Shown here: positions 62,853 through 64,000 of the stretch, one piece after another
Position numbering within the stretch: position 1 is the stretch's first letter
Layout: each line of letters opens with the position of its first letter
Assembly: GCA_026874595.1 (NCBI GenBank)
Contig: CM049316.1
Coordinates: forward strand, 24,449,839 to 24,513,838
From: Sipunculus nudus
Taxonomy: Eukaryota > Annelida > Sipuncula > Golfingiida > Sipunculidae
Direction: 5' to 3'
Length of the DNA: 64,000 bases
Program-made: the position numbers and the translations under genes
The notes under the pieces: generated by a model
Database searches by the model: none
Told to the model about the DNA's origin: nothing
Seen by the model: only the letters and a program-made list of their open reading frames with translations

Positions 62853-63511
62853 TACTAATAAACCATGTATAACAAAGATGGCTACTCAAGCAGTGACATG
62901 TCTGATTTACCAGATCACTTTGACGAGACCAAACAGTTTTCAAACATAAACTGGAGATTTATATTAAAATTCTTAATTGCTGTATTAAGCTGTCACTTCT
63001 TAATGTATTTTTCTTGGAAATTACTTAAAAATTGTTATTTTTTTTTTTTAAAGTTGTCAGGGACACAGGAAGGTAGAATTGAGTATAGAACCTCATAGAT
63101 TATCTCTTATGGTTAAGTGTTAGACCATGGCTTATGGAATATTTCTAACCCCGTGCATATAAAAAGTGAAATCCAGAGGCTTTAATGATAACATATTCTT
63201 GTTATATTGATACCTTTATCCTCGTCAATAGAAATGCAATGCCACTAGGGCCAAGGACCTATCATTTAAAAAAATAAATTTTGCTTAACAGGTAAAAGCA
63301 CATCTTATCAAAACAAAATATTTAGATTTTATTATTTCATTTTCTTAAAAGAATTATGAGAGCAGCTAGAGCTCAAAATCAGTTAATTTCTAAATCTCTA
63401 CTGAAAATTAATTAAAATAATAATAATAATAAAATGGTCCCTGAGACACCAACTTTTTAATGCCTTTTATTTCATATGTTTTTCTTTCATCTTTTTTTTT
63501 TCATATCATAG

Positions 63512-63688
63512 GTACTGGACCTGATAGTGTTGATTTGTGCCAGCATCCTTTATAGAGGCTGGTATCACCCTCCAGGAGCAGGCTGGGTACAGTTCGTGGC
63601 GGCGACGACCATGATAGTTACGATAATACTCCTCATCTTCCATCTCACCAACATCATCTACAAGTTGCCGGGACCATGGATCTTAATT
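63512..63688 (+). CDS. MARVEL-domain protein (MAL/plasmolipin-like), coding exon 2
   Basis: This 59-codon internal exon is bounded by a pyrimidine-rich acceptor (AG at 63510-63511) and a consensus GTAAGT donor at 63689; both boundaries are phase 0. It completes the first helix (VLDLIVLICASI), then gives an extracellular loop with RGWYHPPGAG, a second helix starting GWVQFVAATTMIVTIILLIF, a short loop, and KLPGPWILI leading into the third helix. The GWVxFVA start of helix 2, the LF/IF-x-L end and the P-x-P-W segment before helix 3 fit plasmolipin and MAL exon 2 closely. Helices 3 and 4 and the C-terminus must lie to the right of the window, so the protein is partial here. It is not a pseudogene by any visible sign: no stops, intact splice sites and compatible phases. 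Confidence 0.9.
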
Positions 63689-64000
63689 GTAAGTCAGTTA
63701 CGTACCCTTTTCACACACAGAATGTTTTCAAAACAATTTGGGCATAGTGGTTTGAGCAAATTGGTTTGAATCTGTGTTGTGAGCTCACACAGGCATGTAG
63801 TACCAATGCATGTGTATTTTTCACATGTGGAACAAATGTTGGAACAACATGCTGACACAAGCATTCGCCCTTGCACAGTGACCGAGTTGCAGCATGAAAA
63901 CTAGGTCCAAACAATTCTAGAGCATCCACACTACACTTTGATATTTGAGTTTGTACTGTGCTGTGTCAGTGCATCATTGATGACGATACTGATATGATAT
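63689..64000 (+). other. Start of intron 2 of the MARVEL gene
   Basis: This begins with the GTAAGT donor and continues to the window edge. No third exon is recognisable in these 312 bases. Open frames on the minus strand here show no family match. Confidence 0.6.

Larger units (their letters stand above)
61666..63511 (+). other. Intron 1 of the MARVEL gene
   Basis: This 1,846-bp intron runs from a GTAGGT donor to a T-rich CATATCATAG acceptor. It holds a run of common dispersed-repeat sequence (about 61755-62160, with AAGGTCA-type motifs) and a local direct duplication (62328-62485 and 62690-62852). No coding exon was seen inside it. Confidence 0.75.

Overview
This window is animal nuclear DNA, most likely from a bivalve mollusc or a close lophotrochozoan. 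Evidence: AT-rich sequence with intron-interrupted coding, no operon-like gene packing, several tRNA-type SINEs, decayed LINE and hAT transposons, many AGGTCA-type tandem repeats, and Helitron-like elements with hairpin ends around central tandem repeats, a style I associate with bivalve genomes. The taxon is an inference; no diagnostic gene names it.

Only one gene can be supported with confidence. At the right edge, two exons on the + strand (61546-61665 and 63512-63688) join in phase 0 and encode the N-terminal 99 residues of a MARVEL-domain tetraspan protein of the MAL/plasmolipin type; its remaining exons lie past the window. Two weaker exon candidates are noted: a set of diverged, partly open exon-like copies at 1.88-3.03 kb and a 38-codon open frame ending at a consensus splice donor at 10931-11046.

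Layout. 0-13.2 kb: CpG-rich intergenic-looking sequence with exon-like duplicates, two copies of a SINE-like repeat, a broken antisense RTE-like LINE (4963-6880), other SINEs and a GC-rich-ended MITE (12320-13195). 13.2-17.2 kb: CpG-poor unique sequence. 17.2-23.3 kb: a large composite in which a hairpin-ended repeat (family B) is interrupted by Helitron-like elements A1 and D; a 1,015-bp hAT deletion derivative with an 8-bp target duplication abuts its right end. 26.0-32.0 kb: a three-level nest (B2 containing B3 containing A2). 33.3-34.5 kb: A3. 36.5-48 kb: CpG-poor sequence with two copies of another dispersed repeat, a remnant with iterated GGTTACGGAATGA motifs around a broken ORF (44.77-46.58 kb), and a 56-bp minisatellite. 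49.1-53.1 kb: B4. 53.6-54.2 kb: degenerate tandem repeat. 54.8-57.1 and 60.0-61.2 kb: A4, A5 and A6. 61.5-64 kb: the MARVEL gene.

CpG falls sharply near 13.2 kb and stays low except in repeats and the two MARVEL exons. In invertebrates this often marks a methylated gene body, so much of 13-64 kb may be intron or upstream transcribed sequence of one transcription unit; this is inference. The most striking non-genic features are (i) Helitron-like families sharing end architecture but carrying different tandem cores, (ii) a GGTGGCGCCACC palindrome kept in three repeat families, (iii) arrays of perfect DR1 nuclear-receptor-type sites in repeats, and (iv) the GGTTACGGAATGA iteron cluster.
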